A stretch of DNA of 64,000 nucleotides, from positions 62,825,882-62,889,881 of the forward strand of contig CM042016.1 of NCBI GenBank assembly GCA_023525715.1. Reading direction: 5' to 3'. The notes under the pieces are model-generated. The model searched no databases. It saw only the letters and a list, made by a program, of their open reading frames with translations, and was not told where the DNA came from. Position 1 is the stretch's first letter. Every line of letters starts with the position of its first letter. Of the stretch, positions 35,141 to 46,534 are shown in pieces. The DNA comes from Cichorium intybus (taxonomy: Eukaryota > Streptophyta > Magnoliopsida > Asterales > Asteraceae). A program made the translations under genes and the position numbers.

Positions 35141-37431
35141 AGTAATATGGTCCCATTTCTTTTCTGGAATCGGTAATGGCTGGATTTCTCCGTATGGTTT
35201 GACTTAACTTGCAGGCACGTCAAACATCTTTCTACATATCTTCCAATGTCTCTTTTCATTCCAGGCCACCAATACAACGGTTTTAGCGTCCGATACATCT
35301 TGGTACTGCCTGGATGAACTGCATATCGACTACAGTGTGCATCTTTTAGAAGCAAGTTCCGTGCCTCTCCTTGTTTTGGGACCCACACGCGACCTCTAAA
35401 GGTTTTCAATCGCTGTGCGTTTTCATCCAAATGCTTCAAATACCCAACCATTCGTTCGCTTTTTACATGTTCAGGTTTACACGCCTCTTCCTGTGCCAAA
35501 CGGATCAGTTCAGGTAACCGGCTTGCTACACCCATACATGCGGATGTAACTTTCAAAGGAGCTTCTTTCCGGCTTAGAGCATCTGCCACCACATTCGCCT
35601 TGCCAGGGTGGTACAAAATTTCACAATCAAAATCTTTAAGTAGATCCATCCACCTTTGCTGTCTCATGTTAAGCTCTTTTTGGTCAAATAGGTACTTCAA
35701 ACTTTTGTGGTCCGTGTAAATAACAAATTTCACACCATACAAGTAGTGTCTCCACAAGTTCAATGCTAGTATCACAGCAGCTAATTCCAGATCATGAACT
35801 GGATACTTCTTCTCGGCTTCCTTTAATTGACGGGACGCATAAGCTATCACCCGACCTTTCTGCATTAACACACATCCAAGGCCAACTCTGGAAGCATCAC
35901 TGTAGATCACATATTCTTCTCCGCTTTGCGGTAGTGCTAACACCGGTGCTTCACATAAGGCTTGTTTCAACCTGTGAAAAGCTTCTTGCTGTTTTTCCGC
36001 CCATTCAAAATTTTCGCCTTTCTTGGTCAACTTGGTCAACGGGGCAGCTAACAAGGAGAAATTCTCGACAAATCTTCTATAATAACCTGCCAAACCAAGA
36101 AAACTTCGTACCTCGGTCGGACTTCGAGGCGGTTCCCACTTCATCACTGCTTCAACTTTTGCTGGATCGACTTTCACCCCTTCAACATTAATTACATGGC
36201 CAAGAAATTGGACTTCTCTTAGCCAGAATTCACACTTGGAGAATTTTGCATACAACTTTTCTTGACGAAGTAACTCCAACATTTGTCGCAAGTGTACTTC
36301 ATGCTCGGCTTGGCTTCGTGAATACACCAGAATATCATCTATAAATACTATCACCGAGGTATCGAGGAACGGACGGCACACTCGGTTCATAAGATCCATG
36401 AATACGGCCGGAGCATTGGTTAAGCCGAAAGGCATCACCAAAAACTCATAATGACCGTATCGTGTGCGAAAAGCTGTCTTCGGAATGTCAGATTCTCGAA
36501 TTTTCAACTGATGATACCCTGACCTTAGGTCTATTTTAGAAAAGTAGGATGCTCCCTGTAACTGATCGAACAAGTCATCAATTCTTGTTGACGGATACTT
36601 ATTCTTCACCGTGATCTTGTTCAATTCTCGATAGTCAATACACACGCGCATCGACCCGTCTTTCTTCTTAAAAAACAGAATAGGGGCTCCCCAAGGCGAT
36701 GTACTCGGTCTGATGAAACCCCTATCTAACAGTTCTTCCAGTTGCTTTCGCAGTTCCACCATCTCTGACGGTGCTAAACGATATGGAGCTCGAGCAACAG
36801 GAGCAGCTCCCGGGACCAGTTCAATCGTGAATTCTACTTGTCGATCTGGTGGTAACCCTGGAAGTTCATCTGGAAACACATCTGGAAATTCATTTACAAC
36901 GTTTACATTTGCTACCCCCACCTTTATTGGCTTAGCCACTGTTACATAGGCCAAATAAGACATTCCTTCTTTACTAATGCAACTTCGAGCTTGAGCAAAG
37001 GAGATAACCGACATTCTCAACCGTGGTCTTTCACCCTGAATCTTTATCCATTTCCCATCCGGTGACAACACTGTGATGCTTTTATTTCTACAATCCATGT
37101 TAGCATAATTCGTTGCTAACCAATCCATACCCACGATTACTCCAAATTCATTGGTAGTCATCGGCTTCAAATCTATAGGGAAAGTGGTCCCGTAGATTTT
37201 AAGCTGACAACCTTCCAGGTGTTCGGAAACCGAAACATATCTGCCATCCACTATAGCCACTTCCAAGCTTTTATCCATAGGAGTTAATGGTACATTCAAG
37301 CGAGGCATCAAAGACTCCGATACAAAACAATGAGTAGCCCCTGGATCAAATATAACATATACAGGTATGGAATTGAGAGTGAAGATACATGTAACCACAT
37401 CTGTCTTTTCATGAGCTTCTTCCACGGTCAT
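35128..37431 (-). pseudogene. Chromovirus protease, RT, RNase H and integrase zinc finger
   Basis: 767-codon frame. The protease region reads VIFDPGATHCF where the family has D-S/T-G-A: the Ser/Thr of the active site is replaced by Pro, which should inactivate it. GMDWL follows. The RT shows VCIDYRELNKIT, LRSGYHQLKI, MPFGLTNAPAVF and the catalytic FIDDILVYS. RNase H is marked by IYSDASRVGLGCVL, YPVHDLELAAVI and YTDHKSLKYLF. The end carries the integrase zinc finger (HPGSTKMYRTL, CLTCLQ). An in-frame TGA at 37441-37443 separates it from gag, although Tekay-like elements normally have a single gag-pol frame. Confidence 0.93.
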
Positions 37432-37440
37432 TTGGAAAGC

Positions 37441-38661
37441 TCACGAGGCCACTGGTCTTCCCCGGTTCTTCACTTCCTCCTTCTTTCCTCCTTGGTCATC
37501 TCTGGATCTATCACTGAATGCTCCAGATTTCAACTGGGGACAATTTGGGCGAATATGATCCGTAGCTCCGCATTGGAAACACCTACGCTCCGCCCGACAC
37601 TCCCGTGTAGTATGTCCCGTTTTCCCACAGTTTCGGCAAATGATCGATACAGTATCCATCCGACAACTTCCGGAGTGCCTTTTTCTGCACTTTTCACACC
37701 ATTTCCCTTCATCTTTCTGACCTTTACCCTTAGACCCAGTTTGTTGCGACTTTTTCTGAGGCGTCCAACCTTGGTCTTCCGCCTTTCTTTTAGTTTTCAA
37801 TCACTTTCTTTTCATCTTCTTGTTGTTTCAATTCTGTCTCCCTTTCAGTGGCCCTATCCACCACTTGTCGGAAAGTAGACAGTTTCAGTGGTTGCACAAT
37901 TTCTCTGATTCGGGTCGTCAGTCCCCAAACATACTTATCAATCTTCCTCTTCTCAGTGTTTACATGGTGTTCTGCGAATCTTGCTTTTTCCAGAAAGCAC
38001 AAAGTATACTCTTGGACAGATTTGGAACCCTGTTCCAAGTGCAGAAATTCATCTTACAGTTTCTTTATAGCTACCTCTGAACAATACTCTTCATTGAACT
38101 TGGTCTTAAATTGTTCCCAAGGTACCGATAGGGACGAATCAGGACCCAATGACTTATGGTAAATCTGCCACCAATGTAATGCACTGCTCGTCAGTTGGTT
38201 TGTGGCAAACTCTACCTTGTCCCCATCAATACATTTGCTGACCCGAAACACTTTTTCAATATGCATTATCCACTCCATTGCCTGGACTGGATTATCTGTC
38301 CCCGAATATTCTTTTGGTTTGTAGCCAAGGAAAGCTTTATAAGTACATCCGACTTTCTTTTCAGAAGCTTCCCCGCCTTGCTTTCTTTTTTTGAACGGGC
38401 ATGGCTTTCTCCCTGACTTTCATTTTCTGGTTGCCTATCATGGATGCTTTTCGCAGCTTCTGCACTCTGGTTATATACCAATGTAGGCATCATTTCCCTA
38501 ACCACTTCCGCCACAATAGCCCGTAAATTCGGTGGGTTTTCCTCCACTGGTTCCCTTGCTGGTTCCCTTTCTCTTCGTCCCTCTGAGCCTTGGGCTGGTC
38601 CACTCCTTGATGGTCCACGCCCCGAATTGATACCAGTAGGATTACTTCTTGTGTTTCTCAT
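37441..38661 (-). pseudogene. Chromovirus gag, broken into four pieces
   Basis: The N-terminal piece 38661-38266 is disordered (RGPSRSGPAQG). The capsid-like pieces are 38278-38054 (HWWQIYHKSLG, FKTKFNEEYC) and 38038-37790 (QEYTLCFLEKARFAEHH). The nucleocapsid piece 37800-37441 has two intact CX2CX4HX4C zinc knuckles (CRNCGKTGHTTREC and CFQCGATDHIRPNC). Frames change near 38270 and near 37795, and a stop codon near 38054 splits the capsid. Gag packages element RNA into virus-like particles; this copy cannot. Confidence 0.9.
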
Positions 38662-38799
38662 ACTTCAAAATTAAGCAAACAGTTAGATTACATATATAAT
38701 AACAAACTTATATATGTCTAACAGTCCATCATATCTATCATCTCTCAAGGTTTAAGTCCAGGAATCTATTCTAAAGACACCTAGTTCACTTAAACCACG

Positions 38800-38811
38800 G
38801 CTCTGATACCA
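38800..38811 (-). other. Primer-binding site (initiator tRNA-Met)
   Basis: The minus strand reads TGGTATCAGAGC (with a following C), three bases inside the 5' LTR. This is the standard primer site for plant gypsy elements. Confidence 0.9.
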
Positions 38812-38814
38812 ACT

Positions 38815-40272
38815 TGTAACACCCTACTTATTAACAAAACACCCCATAAAATTTTTATTTTACAAACCATATATTTTACAATAAAACATTATTCAAAGGG
38901 TATTTGTTAACACAAACAGGTACAAGTGTATCAAGGAATATAATACATATCAATATTAAACATCCTTTAAGCCGGGTTGTCACTTCACCATCCTAAGTCC
39001 TTAGTCACGGACTTTATATTTTCCCTTAGCGGGATCACGCTCACCTGCAGGGACATATCAAATAAAACTGTGAGCTATAAAGCCCAATGAGTAATCAAGC
39101 AAATAACATCACATATATATAAGAGAATAATAACAATTAAACTCTCATAACATTTTATCGCATCTGGCTCACGGTTTGTCCTGCTTTTGCCTAGACTCAC
39201 GGCTCCGTTCTTGTCATCTCAACGACTCACGGATTATCCGGTATTGCCTTTTCAAAGTTTGACTCACAGCTCCGTTCTTGTCTGTCGTAGAATCACAATG
39301 ATTATAGGTTAACAATCACTTTAATTGACTCTAAGGCATAAGAGTCTAATATAGAACCAATTCCAAGCATTTCCAAGCAATAACCATCGTGATAAAAATT
39401 TAATACACTTCCCGAAATACGCGTATTCTACTACAGTACCTTTGGGAAGTCGTATTCTCATTTTAATAATTTTCCATGAAGTTTCACACCATATTAGACC
39501 TATGTTCAAAATTTTTGGTCAAACGGACAAGTCTAGCATCAAAATCAAACTTGGAAATTGCTCAAATCTTCACAGGGGTTTCTGCCGCGATCACGCGTCG
39601 CGACTGACCCTATGGTCGCGTCGCGACTGCAGGGAATTCAGGCAGTAAGCTCGATTTTTCATGCTATAATGTCCCATTTTCTCTTGTTAAGCACTTATTA
39701 CTCGACTTAATCACTAGGAAATGTTCCAAGACTAAAACCATCAGTTAACAACTAGTTTTAACCCATGGAAAACATATATATCAAACATTTTCCAACAATT
39801 CCCGTTTTTGACCAAAAACTGAAATTGTTTGAAATTAACTACTACTACTGATTCTCTTCATCAAATACAACCTTTGGAACTCATCAAAACCCATTAAAAT
39901 CAAGTTGATCATATAAACTCATGATTTAGGGTTCTTGAGCAAAATTGCAAATCTTCAAAACTAGCAACATACTTTCATGTTTTGAAGGTATGTTCTAAAC
40001 TCTTAACATATTTGAGACTTAAAATCATCAAACCCCTTGATTCATGACTGAAATTACAGTTTTCAGTTCAAGCTTGAAGAACACACCAGTTACCACATCT
40101 ATCACAATTTTATGACAAAAACCAGTTTTTATAACATTTTAAGTCCAAAACTCAAAATATTATTACAAACCAAATCATTTTCTGTCCAAAAGACCAAATT
40201 ACCCTTCTAAGGTAAAATGACCAATTTACCCTTTTTATTTTATTTACATATAAAATGTATCTTGGTGTTACA
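38815..40272 (-). repeat. 5' LTR of the chromovirus, shortened (1458 bp)
   Basis: It matches the 3' LTR except for two internal gaps. One corresponds to about 32570-32845 of the 3' LTR, the other to about 33650-33880. The second gap removes the TATA box, so this LTR probably cannot start the genomic RNA. Elsewhere the two LTRs are highly similar. Confidence 0.9.
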
Positions 40273-40375
40273 GGTACCGCTATTTTCAACCGCTAAACGG
40301 AACCGCGATTATCCTGACCACCGCGAACCGCGATACCGGCGCTATACCGACGCGATTAACTGCATAGTGTGTAGC

Positions 40376-40633
40376 AACTTCAAATGAAATCGATTCTTCG
40401 GCCCGGTTGTAAATGGCGAAAGAATAGGTTGAGGAGAGATGAACGATCGGTACGGATTCTGACATTGTTAACGCCCCAGAAATCTTGGAATACTTCAAGC
40501 ATTTGATCATCGGTCGAATAATGGCGTTGTAACGGGATGAATCGAGGTCGATTATCATGTTTTGGTTGGGTTTGACGGCCAACATGATAACCATTACAGA
40601 CTGATCATGGAAAGAGGACGAAGATCCTGCCAT
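40376..40633 (-). pseudogene. N-terminus of the env-like ORF, cut off by nested insertions
   Basis: About 86 codons starting MAGSSSSFHDQ at 40633. The frame meets the 9-bp target duplication at 40367-40375 exactly on a codon boundary. Removing the 8.6-kb nested insert and one copy of the duplication brings the frame back in register with 31717-31013. This shows directly that the two parts were once one gene. No function is known; the start has a normal context and no signal peptide. Confidence 0.65.
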
Positions 40634-41120
40634 TGTGAAAGCTTGAAGAAGATGAACAGTATAGAGAAATGGTTTTTACGTTTGTGAGATTTTGATAACT
40701 GTAGAGAGAGATGAATCGTCGAAACCCTTTATATGTTTGCGAATTAAATGAGGAGAGAGAGAAAATCCCAAGAAACGATTAATTATCCCACATAATTCGC
40801 CTATGATTTGACGGTTTCCCCAAAAAGTAGCCTTGATAATCACATGACAACAGAGTGATGGCAGTTGACGTGCTGTGATGATGACGCTGTAACTGACGCG
40901 CGTGCAAGACGTCAACAAAATTCAAAACTTCCCGCCTAAGGAACCCTTATTTCCATGTAACTTTCACTTTGAATTTGTAATGTCTCGTCATTAAAACATG
41001 TTGATGCCATAGAAAGCCTTTCGGATTGAAACCAGAGTTAGAAAAATCTCAAAAGATTTTTGTGCAAGAGTATGCCAAAGAAATAGAAATAAATCAATTT
41101 AAATTTGAGAGAGTCTGTGA
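40634..41120. other. Non-coding stretch upstream of the env-like ORF
   Basis: No LTR, pol remnant or gene was recognised. A CTTTATATGTTTG (plus strand) near 40728 and GC-rich ACGCGCGTG near 40899 stand out. If the env-like frame belongs to a Sirevirus, the pol region that should lie here is missing. Confidence 0.45.
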
Positions 41121-41194
41121 TGTCAGTTAATTGACATGAAGGCAGATGGATCCCGGGCAACGATCTCTTCCTTCAGAATCAAGAGAGATTCAGA

Positions 41195-41885
41195 ATGGAG
41201 GTCGGAAAGAGCCTAGCGCTTACTTTGAGTTGGGAACATTTCAAACTAAAATTCATGGAACAATATTGTTCCAATAATGGCATGAAGGGTATAGAAGAAG
41301 AGTTCTTGAAGTTGCAACAAGAGTTAAAAACAGTACAACAATACACGTTAGAGTTTAATGAGAAAGCGAGATTTGCGCAACATCAAGTGGATACAGAGGA
41401 GCGCAGAATGCATCGTTATTTGTGGGGTTTAAAGATCCAGAGAGTTTTTGCAAGGTTTGAGGTATACTACTTCTCAACAAGTTGCGGAGGCAGCAAGATC
41501 AAGAGAAAGGGAGTTGCAAAGACAAGAAGATGAGAGGAAAGTTGAAAGAGAAAGTGGAGGGTCAAAGAGAAAATGGGAAAGTAAAGCTGCAGATAATTCT
41601 CAAAGGTCGACTACCACGGGTTCTCAATTCCGTGGAGAGTCAAAGAAGAACGAAGAAAGGTGGTGTAAGAAGTGTAGGCGAAAACACACTAGAGAATGTG
41701 ATTCTCGAGCCCCACCTTCGGTTTGTTTCCAATGTGGGAAAACGGGACATATGGCCCGCCAGTGTACGGGGAGTCGCCCAGTTTGTTTTAACGGTGGAGA
41801 AAGTGGGCGTATTCGCCCAGAGTGCCAGAGAATGAAGTCCGAGCCTCAAAGAGATTCGCAAAAGACCAGACGACGAGGAGGTTGA
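41195..41885 (+). pseudogene. Gag of the decayed chromovirus
   Basis: Two overlapping frames (41195-41533, 41448-41885) carry a capsid region (LSWEHFKLKFMEQYC, QQYTLEFNEKARFAQHQ) and a nucleocapsid region. The first zinc knuckle, CFQCGKTGHMARQC, is intact. The second has lost its second Cys and its His (CFNGGESGRIRPEC). A frameshift lies near 41450. Confidence 0.88.
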
Positions 41886-41944
41886 GATTGAGATGACCGG
41901 AGAGACAGGAGCGGCGGTCACGTGAAAACGTGAGCTTTTTAGTT

Positions 41945-43147
41945 AACCATCAATGAAGCTCGTGATCAAACCGATGTTATCACAGGTATTTTTAGCTTGA
42001 ATTCTTCCCAACCACGAGTACTTTTTGATTTTGTTGCTTCTGTGTCTTTTATATCGGTGTCTTTTGCTTCCAAATTGGGTATTTCGTTAGTTGATTTACA
42101 TGAGAAAGTGATAGTAGATGTTGCGGATGGAAGGTGTGTTTTTGTAAAGAGTCATTACAAGTAGTGTTGGCTTGAGATCTATGGGGTTGTATACCTTATT
42201 GACTGAAGCCGATCACTAATCATGAGTTTGATGTGATAGTGGGGATGGATTGGTTAGATGACAACAGAGGCCAAATGGATTGTCATGAGAAGACAATATC
42301 AGTAAAAACACCCAGTGGTTCTAGAATATTGATACGAGGTGAGCGGCGTTCTCGAAAAGTACCAATAGTGTCATTTTCAAGGGCTCGGAGATACATGGAA
42401 AGAGGGGGTGAGTTAATTATGGCACATGTGATTCGTACTGAGTCAAAACATCCCAAAATTGAGGAAGTGGAAGTGGTTCGCGATTATCCCGACGTATTTC
42501 CCGATGACCTTCCAAGCTTACCACCAGATCGACAAGTTGAGTTTGTTATCGATGTAATACTGGGGGCGAAGCCGGTAGCTCAACCACCTTATCGATTGGC
42601 ACCTTCTGAGATGGAAGAATTAAAGAGACAATTGCAAGAGTTACTAGAGCTCGGGTTTATTCGTCCGAGTTCGTCTCCGTGGGGTGCGCCTATATTATTT
42701 GTGAAAAAGAAAGCTGGCTCCATGAGAATGTGTATAGATTATCGAGAACTCAACAAGATCACAATAAAGAATCGTTACCTGTTGCCGCGGATTGATGATC
42801 TATTTGATCAATTACACGGAGCCACGTATTTCTCGAAGATTGATTTCAGGTCTGGTTATCATCAATTGAGAGTGCAAGAAGATGATGTTCCAAAGACGTC
42901 TTTTCGTACGAGAGAAGGCCTCTACGAGTTCTTAGTCATGCCATTCAGTTTGACTAATGCCCCAGCCGCTTTTATGGATCTAAGGAATCGGGTTTGTCGT
43001 CCCTTTCTTTATAAATTTGTGATTGTATTTATCGGCGATATTTTGATTTATTCAAAGAGTCGAGATGAGCACAAATTTCATTTACAACAGATGCTAGATC
43101 TTCTTCGCGATGAAAAGTTGTTTGCGAAATTTTCGAAATGCGAGTGA
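41945..43147 (+). pseudogene. Protease remnant and reverse transcriptase of the decayed chromovirus
   Basis: The protease is only recognisable near 42020-42080 and its D-S/T-G-A site is gone. From 42233 a 304-codon frame holds GMDWLDDNRG, FPDDLPSLPPDRQVEF, MCIDYRELNKIT, DFRSGYHQL and MPFSLTNAPAAF. The catalytic box reads FIGDILIYS where FIDD or YVDD is expected: the first of the two catalytic aspartates is replaced by Gly, so polymerase activity should be lost. A deletion at the end of this frame (43140) removes the usual motif around the RT thumb. Confidence 0.9.
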
Positions 43148-44340
43148 TAAATGAAGATGGTATAAAGGTGGACCCAGAAAAGATCGAGGCTATGATGAGT
43201 TGGGAGCCGCCAAAGAGTCTGATGGAGGTTCGTAGTTTCTTGGGGTTAGCAAGCTATTATCGACGATTCGTTGAAAAATTTTCCCGTATAGCTACACCTC
43301 TAACCAATTTGACCAAGAAGACGGAGAAGTTCAGCTGGACTAAGGCGAAACAGTCGGCTTTTGAACAATTGAGAGACGGTTTGTGTAAAGCTCCGGTGTT
43401 GGCCTTACCGCAAGGAGGGGAAAACTTTGTTCTTTACAGCGATGCCTCTCTAGTGGTCTCGGGTGCGTGTTAATGCAAAGAGGGCGTGTAATTGCCTATG
43501 CCTCTCGACAACTAAAGCCGCACCAGAAAGCTTATCCGGTTCACGATTTAGAATTGTCGGCGATAATCTTTGCATTGAAGATGTGGCGACACTATCTTTA
43601 TGGTGTATAATTCCAGATTTACACGGATCATAAAAGCCTGAAATATCTATTCGATCACAAGGAGGTAAATATGAGGCAAAGACGGTGGATGAATCTGCTA
43701 AAAGATTATGATTGTGAAATACTATGCCATCCCAGTAAAGCTAACGTGGTGGCGGATACACTGAGTCGTAAAGAGCCGCCTATTCGAGTTGTATCGGCTC
43801 GAATGGGAGTTTTGAGTCGATTGCCGGAGGTAGTGCGCTGATGCCAAAGTGAGGCTAATGATTTGAAGAAAGAGAGGATGGTTAGTTTTGTAGAAGAACT
43901 GGTGGAAAATGCACAAGGAATCAAGACTTTCCAAAGGTGAGCTTGGGTTCCGAAGCATGGCAAAGCGACACAGTTATTACTAGAGGATACTCACTGTACC
44001 AGATATTCAGTTCACCCTGGTAGCATGCAGATGTATCACAATCTAAAGCCTTACTACTCGTGGCCCGGTATGAAGTGAGATGTAGGGCGATTTTTGGAGA
44101 ACTGTTTGACGTGCCTTCAAGTAAAAGCTAATCATCAAAAGCCGTATGGAGCAGTGCAACCGTTGCCAGTGCCATTGCCAGTGCCAATGATAAGTGGGAT
44201 GAGATCAATATGGATTTCATCACAAAGTTGCCTCGGACTCCTCGAGGATATGATTCAATATAGGTGATTGTTGATAGGCTTACAAAGTCGGCTCATTTCA
44301 TTCTGATCCGAGAAGATTATCAAGTGTCAAATTGTAGGTC
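43138..44340 (+). pseudogene. RNase H and integrase start of the decayed chromovirus
   Basis: 43138-43473 continues the thumb and connection (RSFLGLASYYRRFVEKFS, LYSDASLV). Further on, in broken frames, are YPVHDLELSA-like, DHKSLKYLFDHKE and the integrase zinc finger region near 44000-44130. The integrase core starts near 44215 (DFITKLPRTPRG) and stops abruptly at about 44340 in foreign sequence. Several stop codons are present. Confidence 0.85.
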
Positions 44341-44342
44341 CC

Positions 44343-46200
44343 AAATTCTCTCTTAAGATTTTCAATAAATGGTATCAATCACACAATATGAACACAATCA
44401 ATTCACCTTCAATGCACTATTGATTAAATAAAAGACTAGTACATAAGATGTTGTTGTTGCTTGAGCCTGACAAGGTTTTTGCTATGATCTTCTAATGCTC
44501 CAAAACAACACACAAGGACCAACCCTTAACAATGAGGACTCGACACCTACTTATACCTAGCACCTATGGATCGAACAACAAGGCCACATGGGCCTAACGA
44601 GTTGGACCAGACCGAACAATAAGGTGGCCTGATCGAACAACCCATAGGTTGTTCGGTTCAAACCAAAAAACCATAAAACTTGTATCGAAATTCTTGAACG
44701 TTATATTCAGATTTAGCATGGTAAGTTCATTAGGCTTCAGTAAGTGTCTTGAATCAACACATCCAGCTTTTGATTTGACTTTAACTTTGACTAGAGTCTG
44801 ACTCATCATCTCTTCACTATATCACTTTAGGTGTTGATGCAGTGACAAGTTGACTGCGGAGGAATTCAAACAACTTCTCACATTAAATTCAGCTTCATTT
44901 TCTTCAAGAACAAAATTTGTATCGAAATTCTTGAACGTTGCATTTGACTGGCGCTTCTCGATACGTTTTATTGACAGCAAATCCTGTGGGTCATGGAGTT
45001 ATAAACTCTCACCACAGTTGTTCAAGGATTCATCCTTGGCTCAGAATGAGACTTCTCGCAGTATCTGTGTGAACCCGGAGGAACGCACTGCGATTGTTTG
45101 AGTATCGGTGAACTACTCGTGGCTATTTTGATTTTGGCCCCTGCATATCCTTGATCAAAGATCTCAATGCAGTTTTCAAGCTGACAACTCAACTTGGCTC
45201 TTGTCGAGACGTTCAATGGTATCCAAACTCTGCGGAGTGTACCATTCTGGTGCCAATTTTGACTCAGGTAACGTTGTTAGGGTCTCACAGCTATTGTGGT
45301 AAACAACAACGATCACTGACCTAGAGTTTCGATATTTTATCAATGCGAAGTAACATCACATTGAGTCACTAATATCTTCTATAGAAGAAGTTTAGGTTCA
45401 AGAGTGGTATGAGCGTGTAATATGTCCTCGTTACTAGACATACCCATCGGCTAGACTTTCGAATTGTCATCAGTGTATGGTTTATTACACTGAGTCATCC
45501 AACTCTTGAATTAGAAGCTTTGTATGTAAGAATAGTTGTTGATGCCTAACATCTACCACTTGTGTTGTAGCAGAGATCACTAGCATAGAATGTCGAAATA
45601 TCATCACTACTTGGTTTAAAGTAATGAATCGTCTATTTCTTGTATCAGAAATATTAAGGTGCTTAAGAATAGATTGGTGCGTGTGATAGACTACGGTACG
45701 CAGTCTAACCATCGGCACAGACTTTTTACCTCTCGACTTTGAGTGGTTTCTCTTAAAGCATCTAGAAGTTGGTGTTACATAAGAAAAAACTTAGATTGGG
45801 TCAAGAAAAGTTGTTAGTGTTTCACACTCATCGAGGTGTACAAATGAGGATCACTAACACTTAAAAATTACCACAACAGTGAGTCGTATTAACTAGGTGT
45901 GTCGTCGGTTGGTAAAAATGTTTTTGGATTTTTAAATTTTTAAGGAAAGATATGAAAATTATAAAAAATATAAATTTTTTTTGAAAGTTTTCTGAAAAGT
46001 AAAGACATAAAGGTAAAATACATATTTTTGTAATATATATTTTTTGAATTTTATAATTTATAATATTTTTTGTATTTTATCTCTCCCCCTAAATTTGTGC
46101 ATAAAGGAGAGGTAACGAAACTATGAACAAATTTAACTAAAAACAATTATGCAAAATATACAAAAATTGAAGGGAATAATCTGATTTGGCAAAAGAGGTA
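44343..46200. mobile_element. Unidentified insertion within the integrase region
   Basis: About 1.85 kb with no similarity that I recognise replaces the middle of the integrase gene. The left edge TGTAGGTCCCAAATTC looks LTR-like. On the minus strand there is a TATAAGTAG-type box near 44550 and a purine-rich AATTTAGGGGGAGAGA near 46080-46096, as in copia polypurine tracts. TGTATCGAAATTCTTGAACG occurs twice (about 44681 and 44920). Three degenerate units of roughly 130 bases follow at 45325-45720. No coding region can be supported. A decayed minus-strand copia fragment is the best guess. Confidence 0.35.
45325..45720. repeat. Degenerate tandem repeat, three units of about 130 bp
   Basis: Each unit starts near a TTTCGA/TGTCGA word followed by ATNTNATCA, then TGAGTCA or AATGAATC, CTTCTATAGAAG-like sequence and GTGTAATA/GTGTGATA. 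They are only about 60 percent alike by eye. Confidence 0.5.
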
Positions 46201-46206
46201 AGTTGA

Positions 46207-46534
46207 GCCCGCGATGAGTTGAGCTTCCTGATGAGTTGAGGGGTATTCACAATGTATTCCATGTGTCACACCTCAGAAAGACTTTGCATGACAAATCCAC
46301 TCGAGTACCCTTGGCCGGAGTCCAATTAGATGAGAAAGATATCAAGAGATGCTGGAACAGATTTTGGATAGAAAGGTCAAGAAGTTGCGAAACAAAGAGG
46401 TTGGATTATTGAAAGTGCAGTGTCGACATCATAGGGGTACAGATATCACTTGGGAAGCTGAGGAGGAAATGCGGTCAAAGTATCCCTTTTTGTTTCAAGA
46501 GATTCCGAGGACAGAATCTTTTGAAGGGGGATGA
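46207..46534 (+). pseudogene. Chromodomain-like C-terminus of the decayed chromovirus
   Basis: Resumes after the insertion with GIHNVFHVSHLRKTLHDK in one frame. In another (46349-46534) it reads LDRKVKKLRNKE, VQCRHHRGTDITWE, MRSKYPFLFQE and ends ESFEGG before a stop. A polypurine tract (TTTTGAAGGGGGATGAT) overlaps the stop codon. Confidence 0.85.

Larger units (their letters stand above)
32076..40272 (-). mobile_element. Ty3/gypsy chromovirus (Tekay/Del-like), complete but disabled
   Basis: 8.2-kb LTR retrotransposon on the minus strand with a perfect 5-bp target duplication GGTAC (32071-32075 and 40273-40277). Order in sense: 5' LTR 40272-38815, primer-binding site 38811-38800, gag, protease, RT, RNase H, integrase with chromodomain-like tail, polypurine tract 34080-34064, 3' LTR 34063-32076. 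The integrase follows RT-RNase H, which defines Ty3/gypsy. The coding region has at least two in-frame stops and three frame breaks, and the 5' LTR has lost its promoter (see LTR entries). It could move only with help from another copy. Confidence 0.93.
31727..40366. mobile_element. Small TIR transposon (about 0.44 kb), split by a gypsy element
   Basis: The left end CTATGCAGTTATCGTGG and right end (reverse complement TATGCAGTTAATCGCGTCGG) are imperfect inverted repeats. The flanks GTGTGTAGC at 31718-31726 and 40367-40375 form a 9-bp target duplication, which suits Mutator-like elements (an 8-bp hAT reading is possible). Its own sequence is 31727-32075 plus 40278-40366. The rest is the nested chromovirus and one copy of its target duplication. 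The body is full of GGTAAATCGCGG-type repeats. It has no coding capacity. Confidence 0.75.
41140..46534 (+). mobile_element. Decayed Ty3/gypsy chromovirus, 5' LTR missing
   Basis: Plus-strand order gag, (protease), RT, RNase H, integrase start, foreign insertion, chromodomain-like tail, polypurine tract and 3' LTR (continuing to 57300 around nested elements). Many stops and frameshifts are present. There is no 5' LTR or primer-binding site upstream of 41140. The 3' end of its coding region and its LTR resemble those of the non-autonomous element 46824-55638, so it belongs to the same lineage. Confidence 0.88.

Noticed and set aside
35763..38674. Plus-strand frames over the chromovirus
   Set aside because: Shadows of gag-pol on the minus strand.
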